DNA from: Bactericera cockerelli
Taxonomy: Eukaryota > Arthropoda > Insecta > Hemiptera > Triozidae
DNA: 64,000 nt
Direction of reading: 5' to 3'
Assembly (NCBI GenBank): GCA_024516035.1
Contig: CM044961.1
Coordinates: 35,564,953-35,628,952 of the forward strand
Positions 9,618 through 19,864 of this stretch are shown piece after piece (position 1 is the first letter of the stretch; every line of letters starts with the position of its first letter). The position numbers were made by a program, and so were the translations under genes. The notes under the pieces are model-generated. The model saw nothing but the letters and a program-made list of their open reading frames with translations, had not been told where the DNA came from and did no database searches.

Positions 9618-11155
9618 TACCCGTCTTCAAGTCTTCCTGCTAACCCTGTATCACTTAGTGTCACAGCTTGCTGTAACATAACACTCTTCACACAGGCACC
9701 TGTCTTCAAGTCTTCCTGCTAACCCTGTATCACAGTTTGCTGTAACATAACACTCTTCACCTGTCTTCAAGTCTTCCTGCTAACCCTGTATCACTTAGTG
9801 CCACAGTTTGCTGTAACATAACACTCTTCACACAGGCACCTGTCTTCAAGTCTTCCTGCTAACCCTGTATCACTTAGTGTCACAGTTTGCTGTAACATAA
9901 CACTCTTCACCTGTCTTCAAGTCTTCCTGCTAACCCTGTATCACTTAGTGTCACAGTTTGCTGTAACATAACATTCTTCACCTGTCTTCATGTCATCCTG
10001 CTAACCCTGTATCACTTAGTGTCACAGTGTGCTGTAACATAACACTCTTCACCTGTCTTCAAGTCTTCCTGCTAACCCTGTATCACTTAGTGTCACAGTT
10101 TGCTGTAACATAACACTCTTCACCTGTCTTCAAGTCTTCCTGCTAACCCTGTATCACTTAGTGTCACAGTTTGCTGTAACATAACACTCTTCACCTGTCT
10201 TCATGTCATCCTGCTAACCCTGTATCACTTAGTGTCACAGTGTGCTGTAACATAACACTCTTCACCTGTCTTCAAGTCTTCCTGCTAACCCTGTATCACT
10301 TAGTGTCACAGTGTGCTGTAACAACACTCTTCACCTGTCTTCAAGTCTTCCTGCTAACCCTGTATCACTTAGTGTCACAGTTTGCTGTAACATAACACTC
10401 TTCACCTGTCTTCATGTCATCCTGCTAACCCTGTATCACTTAGTGTCACAGTGTGCTGTAACATAACACTCTTCACCTGTCTTCAAGTCTTCCTGCGAAC
10501 CCTGTATCACTTAGTGTCACAGTTTGCTGTAACATAACATTCTTCACCTGTCTTCATGTCATCCTGCTAACCCTGTATCACTTAGTGTCACAGTGTGCTG
10601 TAACATAAAAGTCTTCACACAGGCACCTGTCTTCCTGCTAACCCTGTATCACTTAGTGTCACAGTTTGCTGTAACATAACAGTCTTCACACAAGCACCTG
10701 TCTTCAAGTCTTCCTGCTAACCCTGTATCACTTAGTGTCACAGTTTGCTGTAACATAACACTCTTCACCGGTCTTCAAGTCTTCCTGCTATCCCTGTATC
10801 ACTTAGTGTCACAGTGTGCTGTAACATAACACTCTTCACCTGTCTTCAAGTCTTCCTGCTAACCCTGTATCACTTAGTGTCACAGTGTGCTGTAACATAA
10901 CAGTCTTCACACAAGCACCTGTCTTCGAGTCTTCCTGCTAACCCTGTATCACTTAGTGTCACAGTTTGCTGTAACATAACACTCTTCACACAAGCACCTG
11001 TCTTCAAGTCTTCCTGCTAACCCTGTATCACTTAGTGCCACAGTTTGCTGTAACATAACACTCTTCACATAGACACATGTCTTCCTGCTAACCCTGTATC
11101 ACTTAGTGCCACAGTTTGCTGTAACATAACACTCTTCACACAGGCACCTGTCTCC
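9618..11155 (+). repeat. 71-bp satellite, about 21 copies, with higher-order pattern
   Basis: Each unit reads CTGTCTTCAAGTCTTCCTGC, then CTGTATCACTTAGTGTCACA and TTGCTGTAACATAACA. Some units are lengthened by CACAGGCA to about 80 bp. A variant with TTCATGTCATCC linked to ACAGTGTGCTG begins at 9982, 10195, 10406 and 10548, that is about every three and then two units, so multi-unit blocks have been duplicated. Confidence 0.97.
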
Positions 11156-11549
11156 AGAATATAATATTTTCACCATCCTGAACCGACACGTATTAATTTT
11201 AAAACGTCCTTTAAAATTAGGTATTTAATTCTGTTCGAACGGTTCGGCTATTTTGAAAGCAGATTTTTTTAAACTCAGTCTGAAATACGATGTCTGAGAA
11301 TTTGGAATACAATGAAAAATAAAAACTGGCAGGCCCGATATAATTGACGGGGAATGAGGCTAATGCCAGCAGGTGCCCCCTTTCAATCGCCCGACAGGGG
11401 TGGATGGAGGGATCTTACAGAAAGGTTTGACAGATATATTAATGACGTTTTCCTGTCTACAGTAGAACTGTGTGGCAAAAATTGCTTAGGCAACGACATA
11501 CTACTTTTTATCTGTAATTGGTACCTACTTAAAGTTGTACCTACCTAAA
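11156..11549. other. No feature recognised
   Basis: Unique sequence after the satellite. A 64-residue frame at 11354-11548 has no recognisable domain. Confidence 0.5.
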
Positions 11550-11700
11550 GTTGGGGTTCGGTGGACGAAAAAGCCACAGGTTTTAACCTCGCCCCTTGGT
11601 TCACTACATATTCTAATGTGTTCTTTTTTTTCATGTTATATTTTGTTGAATGTATCATATAGTTGACCAATAAAGTGTTAAATAATAATAATAATAATGT
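11550..11700 (+). mobile_element. LINE 3' end, family 2
   Basis: The 3' UTR ends CAATAAAGTGTTAAATAATA with an (AAT)n tail. The same terminal block appears reversed at 46785-47060. Confidence 0.55.
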
Positions 11701-11718
11701 TTGATTTAAATAATTAAT

Positions 11719-11990
11719 ATAGCCAACGTCGCGGGCGCGTTGAATGCACTGGTTCTCGTAGGATCACACAAGTTGCAACGTCCACCGTAGTGAAGACTTC
11801 GTGATGCTGGCATCCCGGTCCAACCCAGGCTGGTTGAGGTTTTTTTTCATTTGTTCTATTTTTCATATTTTTCTCTTGTATACATAATATATATACAGAG
11901 GACCCATCCCAAGCCACTTATCATTTGACTTCTAAGGTTAATGTGAGTAGCAGGTTTGTGAGTTTCCTGCGAATGAACGTTAAACCACAA
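11719..11990 (+). mobile_element. 5S-SINE split by a LINE 3'-end fragment
   Basis: The head (GCGCGTTGAATGCACTGGTT) and body run to CCAGGCTGGTTGAGG. About 90 bases follow (11838-11930), with poly(T) and TATACAGAGGACCCATCCCA; these match the LINE-like block at 47010-47060. The SINE then resumes at GGTTAATGTGAGTAGCAGG and ends CGTTAAACC. Confidence 0.75.
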
Positions 11991-12621
11991 TGAAAAAAAA
12001 AATGAAAAAAATTAGCTTAGTTATTTCTGAGGATAGTACCTGAACAACAGCCCCGAAGAATTAGCAACAAATTATTTTCTGTTGATTTAGCATTTCGTAA
12101 GGTCTCATTATGTCGTCCAGACGGTGCAAACTTTAGAGTTAAGCAGGTTTTGTTGATTTTAAATATGAATATTATATTCTTAAAATGAAAGAAACTTATC
12201 CACTGTATCGAGTAACTAATAAATAATATCCCTTTATGTATTTCTATCTTTTCCAACTTATGATGGATTTTCGTTGTTTATGTTTTCCGTATTTCAATTT
12301 CTTGTACATAATTTTTCTTACCATATTATATTATGCAGTTACACAAAATCTAGAGCTAAGTCCAAAGAGGTACCTATTACAAAAACGTCCATTATTTTCT
12401 CCTTCAACTTTTTGTTTTCCTGAAGGTCTCTGTAGATCCAAGTAATTTCAAACGTTTTTAAGCGGGGTTTTTTTTTTTAATTAGACACTTTAACACTGTA
12501 AAGATAGTTTAGCTTGCATTGGATAATTTTAAAAATGTCTTCTACAGATTCCCAGACTCTTCACGTTAATCTGGCGGTTCTATTTCAGCCACGTTTCTCG
12601 AACTTCAGGCGTCACTGCCTA
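11991..12621. other. AT-rich stretch before the unknown gene
   Basis: No coding region supported. It probably contains the promoter, 5' UTR or an intron of the gene at 12722, but no clear TATA box or initiator could be singled out. Confidence 0.4.
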
Positions 12622-12721
12622 AATTTCCAGTAAACTTGTCTACCTCAAAATTGTCGGTTGTAGTCTTTTCCACACATTCTCACATGATTCTGTTCCACAC
12701 TTCACACAACACTTGCATGAC

Positions 12722-13582
12722 ATGATGAAGTTGCAGCGTTTCTTCACTGGAATGGAAACAGACTACGCGAAGTGCAAATCCAAATCAAGAAGAAGAAGAA
12801 GTGTCATTAAATTGGACAATTTCAAACGCGATAGAAGTTATCCTGCAAAGTCGAAAGATCGAGGGCAATCCATGAAGCTGTATTTGGAGGAAATCAGTAG
12901 CGAGAAGCTTTCTGGGCGAAGTAGAGAGAATAAAAGGGAAGAGCCTAATGATGAAACTGAATATGATGAGAATGAAGAAAATGGAGAAACATTTGAACAG
13001 CACAGCAGCGGAGAGATCCCGAGACACGTAAAAGGCTATCGTGGGAAATGTTGCAAACACATGAACCATAACGGAAAATCGAACCAGTCCGAGGATGAAT
13101 TTGGTCGTCGTTGCGACGACAACTGTCGGCGCTCCAAATTTAGAAACCACGGAAGAACTCATTTCGACAACGAGGTGAAAGTGTTGTACAGCCGCAAATT
13201 CATGGCGAGCTCCGAATCCATTTTCGAAACGAATCAACAGGTCCGATTCGCCGCCTCGGACAATCACGTCAGTCGAACATTTCGTCAACGTTCCCGGACC
13301 AGCTCGCCTACTCGCTGGAGGAACAACGGGAGTCAAGCGAATGACTCGTGCATCTGTCGCGTCCACTTCCCGCCAGAGGCAACTGCGTTGAGCCCGGAGC
13401 AGGCTGGTCGCCTGAGGAGAAATATGATGGGACGGGACGGTATGCAAACGATGCGTCAGTTGCCAAGGTGCTTTTGTGAGTACTGCATGGATGTGGTGAC
13501 CAAGCGACCGGCACATTGTAAGTACGCGGCGGCCAACCTCGCGCGCCTGACGCCATCCAGAAGGTACCATCGGAGATTCTAA
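12722..13582 (+). CDS. Basic, Cys-containing protein of unknown function (286 aa)
   Basis: This is the longest non-repeat ORF in the window. I place the start at the first ATG of the frame, 12722 (a second ATG follows at once); an upstream TTG at 12713 is not a plausible start. The frame stays open back to a TAA at 12620, and AAATTTCCAG at 12621-12630 could be a splice acceptor, so this may be a last exon. The N-terminal third is Lys/Arg-rich (KSKSRRRRSVIK near residues 20-31). An acidic stretch (NDETEYDENEENGE) follows near residues 76-89. Cys clusters lie at GKCCKHMNHN and RRCDDNCRR, and again at the C-terminus (CICRVHFPPE, RCFCEYCMDV). No signal peptide, membrane segment or known domain is evident. 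A nuclear or nucleic-acid-binding protein is possible but unproven. An overlapping antisense ORF is treated as a shadow. Confidence 0.6.
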   Translation: MMKLQRFFTGMETDYAKCKSKSRRRRSVIKLDNFKRDRSYPAKSKDRGQSMKLYLEEISSEKLSGRSRENKREEPNDETEYDENEENGETFEQHSSGEIPRHVKGYRGKCCKHMNHNGKSNQSEDEFGRRCDDNCRRSKFRNHGRTHFDNEVKVLYSRKFMASSESIFETNQQVRFAASDNHVSRTFRQRSRTSSPTRWRNNGSQANDSCICRVHFPPEATALSPEQAGRLRRNMMGRDGMQTMRQLPRCFCEYCMDVVTKRPAHCKYAAANLARLTPSRRYHRRF

Positions 13583-14011
13583 CGGTAATGGCGCCGAACA
13601 CATTACATGACATTGTGCGCAATTGCCAATAATTGATATTGTGGGAAGTGCAAATCAATGATTTGGGCAGCAAATTCATTTTGCAGTTCCCATCTTGCAC
13701 AAGCCACAAGAAAATACCTTCAGAGAGTTAACCTATCAATGTATGACTCATGCACTTTTAATGAAATATTGCCTTCCAATGATTTTCTTATTATATAATG
13801 TGAATATTTCTATGAGGACCCTAACATATATTTCTCAATGAAAGATATTTCTCATCAGATTTACCTATCTAAAACAATAGTCTATGCTAATATTTGTAAA
13901 CTGGAATGATTGTAAACACAGATCTAATAAGAAAAAATATATTTTATTGCTGCTATTGGTGTCACTCTAGTCGATGTGAATAGTAATCAACCCTTTCGAA
14001 GTATTGATTGG

Positions 14012-14017
14012 AATAAA
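14012..14017 (+). promoter_or_regulatory. Candidate polyadenylation signal AATAAA
   Basis: This hexamer lies about 430 bases after the stop of the 12722 ORF, in otherwise AT-rich sequence and just before a 5S-SINE. It is the best-placed candidate, but AATAAA is common by chance here. Confidence 0.3.
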
Positions 14018-14058
14018 TGAATTACAAACTTGTAAATTTTACATCTTCATTTATTTCC

Positions 14059-14280
14059 GCCAGCGTCGAAGGCGCGTTGAATGCACCAGTTTTCGTAGGG
14101 TCACCGAAGTTAAGCAACGTCCAGCGAAGTGAGGAAGGACTTCGTGATGCTGGCATTCCAGAACAAACCAGACTGGCTGAGGTTAATGTGGGGGTAGCAG
14201 GTTTGTGAGTTTCCTGCGAATGGAGGATAACACCCCTCGTGATATGACCATACAGTTAAAAGCGACGTTAAACCCAAATA
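14059..14280 (+). mobile_element. 5S-SINE, nearly full length
   Basis: The head GCCAGCGTCGAAGGCGCG is followed by ACCGAAGTTAAGCAACGTCC, the body with GTAGCAGGTTTGTGAGTTTC, and the end AAAAGCGACGTTAAACCC plus an A-rich tail. The copy lacks most of the 5S box C region (GGATGGGTGACC) seen at 54722. Confidence 0.85.
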
Positions 14281-14594
14281 AAAAAAGAAATCATTAATTT
14301 TCTGTAGGTTTTCTAATTCATCATATTCGTTGAAAATTACATCTTTTTAACACAGCACTGATTTTATGTGTGGCGCCGAGTTCCGCTGCGAAACAATATA
14401 CAGCAATGCCTCATCGAGCAGAGTAGGGATAGGGTAGGGCCGTAACTCGGATGCAGCCAATTTTATGGGCAAGTCCTCATTTCTATCGTCAATAAATTTC
14501 CAGTGACATAATATCATATGAAGATATTAAAAGACACATCGGGCATGTTTGTGAGATAGGAGGTTGCTTTTGAATATGCTCTCTCACACCAGGA

Positions 14595-14619
14595 TACACA
14601 CACACACACACACACACAC
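14595..14619 (+). repeat. (CA)n microsatellite
   Basis: About twelve uninterrupted CA dinucleotides. Confidence 0.95.
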
Positions 14620-14734
14620 TGCAGTAATTACTTCTTCAACAAATCGAAGATAAAACCAGCGGGCCTCTCATGAGCGATGCATTACTCCCCGGTAATTCTG
14701 ATTGCAATCATTTGAACCACCATATCACCACTGG

Positions 14735-14810
14735 AAGTCGTTATAACGGAGTATCACGCTGGGTGTGCCAACATAGGGAGATCTGGGTTCGATTCCTGGT
14801 GGTTTATTTT
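14735..14810 (+). mobile_element. tRNA-like SINE head, SINE-C related
   Basis: GGGTGTGCCAACATAGGGAG leads to a B box GGGTTCGATTCCTGG. The first part is diverged. Confidence 0.45.
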
Positions 14811-15160
14811 TTGACATTTTCATGTCTTTGCTCTGGCACATAACCAAAATTATGTGACGAAATTATGTAACGAAATTATGTAACGATATTATGTAACGAA
14901 ATATCGAATTGTAAAGGGAGAGAAGTCTTCTAATATCGGATATCGATATTATGGTTTCGATATTATCGATATACCTAATATCGATATTTTCGTTTCGATA
15001 TTGCAATCCTAAGAGAAGAGGGAAAGTGTGTGTCATGCGCACAATACGAAATTTGGTCAGTTGGGTTTTGGACCTTGAATAGTAAAGATGAAAATGTCGA
15101 AATGGTTGCAGACTCGTATGCAAGCGTTTTCTTAAACAAAAATTTAACATCGCTTTCAAC
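14811..15160. repeat. ATGTAACGAAATT microsatellite inside a dispersed repeat
   Basis: GACATTTTCATGTCTTTGCT and CTGGCACATAACCAAAATTA introduce TTATGTAACGAAA units, then ATCGATATT-rich palindromic sequence, then GGTTGCAGACTCGTATGCAA. The same left and right modules enclose a longer array at 53938-54150. Confidence 0.75.
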
Positions 15161-15175
15161 TGCATGGTCATATCA

Positions 15176-15260
15176 GAAGTCACCGTGGCAGAGTGAGTTA
15201 GCGCGCTAGGCATTGTACGCATGGTGACCTGGGTTCGATTCCCAGCGGGGCAGGAATTTT
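15176..15260 (+). mobile_element. SINE-C head
   Basis: GTGGCAGAGTGAGTTAGCGC with B box GGGTTCGATTCCCAGC, then GGGGCAGGAATTTT. It breaks off where the Helitron-like end begins. Confidence 0.75.
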
Positions 15261-15276
15261 TTTTGCTATATCTCTA

Positions 15277-15410
15277 TCTATACTTATATAAGAGAGTTTC
15301 ACTCACTGACTGACTGACTGACTTACTCACTGATTCATCACTGTTTCTCCGAACTGGTAAGTCCTAGGAAGCTGAAATTTGGTAACTTTGTCTTATAGTC
15401 TAGATGTGCA
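15277..15410 (+). mobile_element. Helitron-like 5' end
   Basis: The segment begins TCTATACTTATATAAGAGAG after an A, then has the CTGACTGACTGACT repeat and GAAGCTGAAATTTGG typical of arthropod Helitron 5' parts. A start with TC after A fits Helitron insertion between A and T. No hairpin plus CTAG end was found nearby downstream. Confidence 0.5.
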
Positions 15411-15480
15411 ATAAGACGGGATTTTATGTGGTAAAATTCCCATGGGAGGATAACTTGTCATGTCCCGGCTGGGTTTTTAT
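15411..15480 (-). mobile_element. SINE-B fragment
   Basis: On the minus strand this matches the body of SINE-B (compare 59743-59800): CCCAGCCGGGACATGACA, then CCCATGGGAATTTTACCAC. An ATG at 15460, in frame with the DJ-1 exon, lies inside this fragment and is unlikely to be the native start. Confidence 0.65.
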
Positions 15481-15582
15481 TGGACTTTTATCAATGCTCT
15501 TCTTGTAAGTTCTGTGATAAGTGAAAAAAGTAAGGTTAAAGGTGTTTTTGGTTATAATTCAAAGTTTTACTCTCCAAGCAAT

Positions 15583-15760
15583 ATGTCAAAATCAGCTCTT
15601 GTTTTGGTTGCTGATGGTTCTGAAGAAATGGAATTTGTGATCATTGTGGATGTACTACGTCGAGCCAAGATAAATGTAGTGGCAGCTTCAGTCAACGCCA
15701 AACTACATCATGTTGAGTGTAGCAGAGGAATTAAAATTTCAACTGCTTCTTTTTCTACGG
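15583..15760 (+). CDS. DJ-1/PARK7-like protein, first coding exon only
   Basis: The DJ-1/PfpI superfamily includes redox-sensing cytosolic and mitochondrial proteins with an active-site Cys near residue 106. From the ATG at 15583 the frame reads SALVLVADGSEEMEFV, then VDVLRRAKINVVAASV and HVECSRGIKIS, which aligns without gaps to the N-terminal 50 residues of animal DJ-1. The conserved Glu of the active site (human E18) is present as E17, and the Cys of CSR (human C46) is present. The usual Cys of ICPDAS (human C53) is Ser here. The likely donor is ACGG/GTAATT at 15760/15761. The alignment fades just before it (ISTASFSTG). No exon with the DVVVLPGG strand, the nucleophile Cys or the C-terminus was recognised downstream, so this is either a gene with long introns or an orphaned fragment. 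The frame is open upstream to 15460, but that part includes SINE sequence. Confidence 0.75.
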
Positions 15761-15819
15761 GTAATTGCTGTCTCAATATTGGTCTGTCCTTTTCCACCGT
15801 GAAAATATATGCTAAATAT

Positions 15820-15945
15820 TTGCAGTAGAACGTTGATTGATAAGGTGGTGGACTTGTTAGTTTGAGGTTGGCTGTTCGAGTCCCAAGTTCGGTAAAAAAA
15901 AAAAAAAAATACCATTGTGAGTTCGAGTAATAATTGTGATACCAT
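15820..15945 (+). mobile_element. SINE-G, diverged
   Basis: GTTGATTGATAAGGTGGTGG and B box TGTTCGAGTCCCAAG are followed by an A-rich run and GAGTAATAATTGTGATACC. It lies in what would be the first DJ-1 intron. Confidence 0.6.
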
Positions 15946-15959
15946 GATAGTGATTTAAA

Positions 15960-17682
15960 CAAATATGATAACTTTATCTTTAATTAGATAATTAATAACA
16001 GGGTTCCTTTGAAGAAAAGAAATCAGCTTTAGAAGTTTTACCTTTTCAAGAATACACCGATTAGTAAAAAAAAATATCATAATATATAATATTATGATTA
16101 ATCAGGTTTTCTTGTTTATACAATGTCTTTTATTTTGTATATGGCGTTCTTCACACCTCGGCCGATGTGTTTGATTAGTAACATTATACGTATTCCAATA
16201 TTACGATATTAGTGATGCATTCGACACATCCTGTGATGTTGTACCAATACGAACAGCAACGGAACTAATGAAGACATCAAGGTCTACGATTCTCACACCC
16301 CCTGATCTGGGCTCCGGGGTAAGGACGTGAGACCAAAGGGTTGAGTGGAGGCTCAGGGGTGAATCTCTCTGATGCCAGTACCTCAGGGGTCACTGATGTT
16401 TATAAACAGCGAGTAAGGAGAAGATATGGATTTGCGCCCGTTTGACGAGAATTATAATTAGATTTCAATCAAGCTTTTTAAAACTATGACGAAATATTTA
16501 GACAAACGAGACGAAATATTTAACAATACAATAATTAGTAACGTTTGATCGAGGCTGCTGATAATGGACAATTGCTTAGTGGTGAGATTTGCGCTTTCTA
16601 TTATTTTTAATATTACTTTACTTGAACTACCTTCAGAAGCAATCTTGCTTGCTTTTACTTTTTTAATACTTTTACTTAGATTTCAGTAGCTAAGTCCGAG
16701 TGATTATAGTGTTGACTCATGGAGTCATAACGGGATGATGATACTACGACAGGTAGGTACGCATAAAGAAGGGTCTATCAATAGTGAAGGCCATCAATTC
16801 CCAACACGTGGAGAAGTCAGCGTGAGAATTCTCTGGTATTTCTGCAAGGTAGACCAAATCTGCGCAATTGTCTTCTTTTCTTGCGCTGAATCTCATGGCC
16901 AATGCTGAATGAGACGGATTGAACATGGTAAAGGTAAGGGGTTTAAAATTGCTGACTGACGCCAAGCAAATGTGGCCTATGACTAGTTTTTGTTGGCATG
17001 TACCTATAAATAGTCTTTGTAATTGCTATTGTTCAATCATGATAGTATTCACTGTTATTAGTACGTACCTTCTGTCACATTTTTAATCACTGGAATGTGA
17101 CAAAATATTCAATAAAACATTACTTAAATAAATAGTATTCTCTTCACTAATCCAAATCCTCTTACAGGCTTATCCATGCCTGAATCTCTCCTATTCCGAT
17201 GTTTCTACTAACTTGAGATCAACATCTTAATCCCCGAATCCAAATCCCTGATTCCAGAATGAGAAATTATAATCCCACATCTAGGAACCTCTTTTGTTTT
17301 CTCCAATTATTTCCTCTCAACAGCATTGCATTGTGTCGTTGAAATTTCTTCAGGGCCGCCGCTACGTAGGTCTTGAGTTAACATTCAGAGGTTACACTAG
17401 AAACAATTACTTCTTTGTGGCGTTATCGCATACAATGATGTTGACAATGTTCTTCTGAATAATTCTCTATTGCAGCCACTTCTTTTAAGTTTTTTTTTTA
17501 ACATGTTCGATCAAGTTTTTTACAAATGACATAGAATATATACAATTATACATACAGAGAAATTTAAATTAATAAAACAAAATTTGATCAAGGGCGGTGC
17601 TAAAATGGCCAACGGCATTCTCTTCCAACAAGTTCTCAATCAATGTAATACTGAGGAGCCACTCTTCGATGTTGTCCATCCA
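15960..17682. other. Mostly unique, no gene recognised
   Basis: A short stretch at 16003-16064 (GSFEEKKSALEV in frame, after an AG) looks faintly coding but matches nothing I know. CTTCACACCTCGGCCGATGT at 16149 is shared, inverted, with the palindrome at 37378-37395. TTTTTTTT runs and AT-rich sequence make up the rest. Confidence 0.4.
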
Positions 17683-17908
17683 CAATAATAATAATAACAC
17701 TCTTTAGTGGAAGATAACCACCAGGTGAGTTTAATGCTCAAAGCATTTTCTACCACCTAAGCCTCAGAGTCTTATTATTATGTGGTCACGAACTCAAATA
17801 AATGAGGAAAAATTCATGCACTGGGTGGGATTCGAACCAAACGAATCCCTACGCTACCTGGATTATCAGACTAGTGCGTTAACCACGTCCACGTGACTAC
17901 CAGTGCAC
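17683..17908 (-). mobile_element. SINE-A, full length
   Basis: The (TTA)n tail at 17683-17696 is followed by the inverted body and head, ending at the CACTGGTAGTCACGTGG equivalent. A small ACGTCC insertion sits in the head. Confidence 0.85.
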
Positions 17909-18230
17909 TACACATTAGCATGGGTCGTCCTCTTAATCTTATTCCCTTGTGAGGAAACAATTTTTAAGCGCCATAAATATATTTAGGGCAAAATGAATAG
18001 ACAAAATTGAGATCACAAGTTCGGACTTAAGCTTTGCATTTTTTTTCTAATTTAAAACAATACATAAAATCTACACTCATATCCACAAAGATATAAGAAA
18101 AACGTCTGGTATCGCCCTTAATCCTTGCTTGGATTCCTAAAGCTGATTTAGGCCTTGAGGTGGATGGGTAGGTGGAAGTATTCTTGAGGAAGTTAAGTGG
18201 TGTTAACTAGATGTACAAACCAACTGACAG
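17909..18230. other. No feature recognised
   Basis: Unique sequence between two SINEs, with no supported ORF. Confidence 0.45.
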
Positions 18231-18335
18231 TCGGTTGGCAGCGTAGCCCGGAGGTCGGTGGGTTCGAATCCCAAGTTCAGTAAAAATTTAGCTGCGCTAG
18301 TTTGAGTAAATGTGACACATTAAGGAAGTGATTAA
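18231..18335 (+). mobile_element. SINE-G-related fragment
   Basis: GGTTGGCAGCGTAGCCCGGA and GGTGGGTTCGAATCCCAAGT are tRNA-like. The body (GTTTGAGTAAATGTGACAC) resembles that of the copy at 15820. Confidence 0.5.
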
Positions 18336-18513
18336 CACAAATATTATTATTTAAAAAAATATTATTAAATATGGTAAATAAATAAATGTTCAGGGCACAA
18401 GCTATGACTCAATGAAAGATCAAAGAAGAAATTTTCATCTAACAGTGAACAACTAACTGTATCTGATGATTTATGTGGTTGTGGATACTAAATTGACAGT
18501 AAATTATTTCCAG

Positions 18514-18610
18514 CACACCCCACAATTCCCAGGCACTGTGTTGCTAGCGGCACAACTTTCGAGGCAGGCTGTAGATTTTGAAGTTGATAAAGAAATTAGA
18601 AGCTCTTCTG
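18514..18610 (+). other. Candidate coding exon, unknown protein
   Basis: The segment lies between a good acceptor (TTATTTCCAG) and a donor-like CTG/GTATAA, and one frame reads through as HTPQFPGTVLLAAQ, then SRQAVDFEVDKEIRSSS. It is on the DJ-1 strand 2.7 kb downstream, but it does not resemble DJ-1. The case rests only on splice-like borders and composition. Confidence 0.25.
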
Positions 18611-18855
18611 GTATAAAAGAAACATTTTCTACCATTGTTATTATGTATGGTCATTATCTTTGGCGGCTCAGAGCTATACAAACAGGAAAGAACCTGTTGC
18701 ATTCTACCATCAATTCCGAATGCTTTCTTCAATTTTCTTCAGAATTTCAAAGTCATCTTTCTTTCTTCATTTTTTAAGGTTTTTTAAAATTGTTTGCCAC
18801 GCCTTATGAAGATTTGGTTGGTGATTTCCAGGTTAGAGACGGGGAACACACAAGA

Positions 18856-18961
18856 GTTTGAATTTGAATGGTCACCCATTCAAGTCTTAACCTCGCTGGA
18901 CGTTGCTTGACTTCAGTGACAGAACGAGAACTGGTGTATTCAACGTGCCATCGACGCTGGC
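18856..18961 (-). mobile_element. 5S-SINE head fragment
   Basis: On the minus strand the 5S-like head is complete from GCCAGCGTCGATGGCACG through the box C region GGGTGACCATTCAAATTC. The body is missing. Confidence 0.8.
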
Positions 18962-18984
18962 TTCCTAATGTGTACTATCTACTA

Positions 18985-19195
18985 GCTCACTGGTAGTCAA
19001 GTGGTTGATGCGATAGTATGGTAATCCATGTAGCGTAAGGATCCATTGGTTCGAGCCCCACCCAATGCATAAATTTTTCTTAATTAATTTGATTTTATGA
19101 CCACATAGTAATAAGACTCGTGAGAGTTGGGTGGTAGCAAATGCTATGAGCATTAACCTCGCCTGATGATTTCCTTCCTCTAAAGAGTTTTTTTT
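18985..19195 (+). mobile_element. SINE-A, full length, diverged
   Basis: Head CACTGGTAGTCAAGTGGTTG, B box GGTTCGAGCCCC, body GAGAGTTGGGTGGTAGCAAA; the tail is poly(T) instead of (TTA)n. Confidence 0.8.
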
Positions 19196-19375
19196 TCGAG
19201 ATGATTGTTTCACAGCCTATTTTATTTCGTAGCCATGAATCAGGATCTACAGTAGATGCTTGTGGACTGTGTTGTAGCCTGCCCTCCCGTAGTATGCCAG
19301 TATGCCTCCCCTCTGATGGGCGAGAAGTGACACAATACTTCCTATTTAGGTGCTGGGTCAACATTTTTATTATTA
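19196..19375 (-). mobile_element. SINE-D 3' part
   Basis: On the minus strand the block runs from GTTGACCCAGCACC through CATCAGAGGGGAGGCATACT to CATGGCTACGAAATAAAATA and GGCTGTGAAAC. It matches the tail of the full copy at 37552-37815. Confidence 0.75.
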
Positions 19376-19433
19376 TTATTATTCTTAGTTCAACAGTTTT
19401 CATACCAAGTGCGCACCAATCCAGAAGTGGAGA

Positions 19434-19649
19434 GTAATAATAATAACACTCTTCAGTGGAAGTTAACCACCAGGTGAGGTTAATGCTCAAAACATTTTAT
19501 ACCAGCTAACCCTCAGAGTCTTTATTTATGTGGTCACAAACTCAAATTAATGAGGAAAAATTCATGCACTGGGTGGGATTCGAACCAACGGATCCCTGCG
19601 CTACCTGGATTACCAGACTGGCGCGTTAACCACTTGACCACCAGTGCAC
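19434..19649 (-). mobile_element. SINE-A, full length
   Basis: Complete inverted copy, with the (TTA)n tail at its left end and GTGCACTGGTGGTCAAGTGG at its right end. Confidence 0.87.
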
Positions 19650-19864
19650 GGATGATCAGCCGCCCCGGATGATAATCATGATCAAATACCTTTGCTGCGT
19701 CATGAGAAGAATTGAAATTGAGATATCAAGATTCAAGATACCATGCACTGGCTAGTATTTTTTTCTAAACTCTTCTTTTGTTCTCCGGTTGCTATGGAAA
19801 CCTGCGTGCGTGTGATGTGGCTGTGTTTGTAATCACTTGGGATGAAACCACACTTTGGTAAAAC

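Noticed and set aside
9618..11155. CRISPR-like regular array
   Set aside because: The units are directly adjacent and similar throughout, with no unique spacers, in a eukaryotic context. It is a satellite.
12785..13603. 272-residue antisense ORF opposite the 12722 gene
   Set aside because: It overlaps the plus-strand gene almost fully. The plus frame has the more protein-like, charged composition and a sensible start.
16003..16064. Next DJ-1 exon (GSFEEKKSALEV frame)
   Set aside because: Too short, and it does not resemble any DJ-1 segment; the acceptor is weak.
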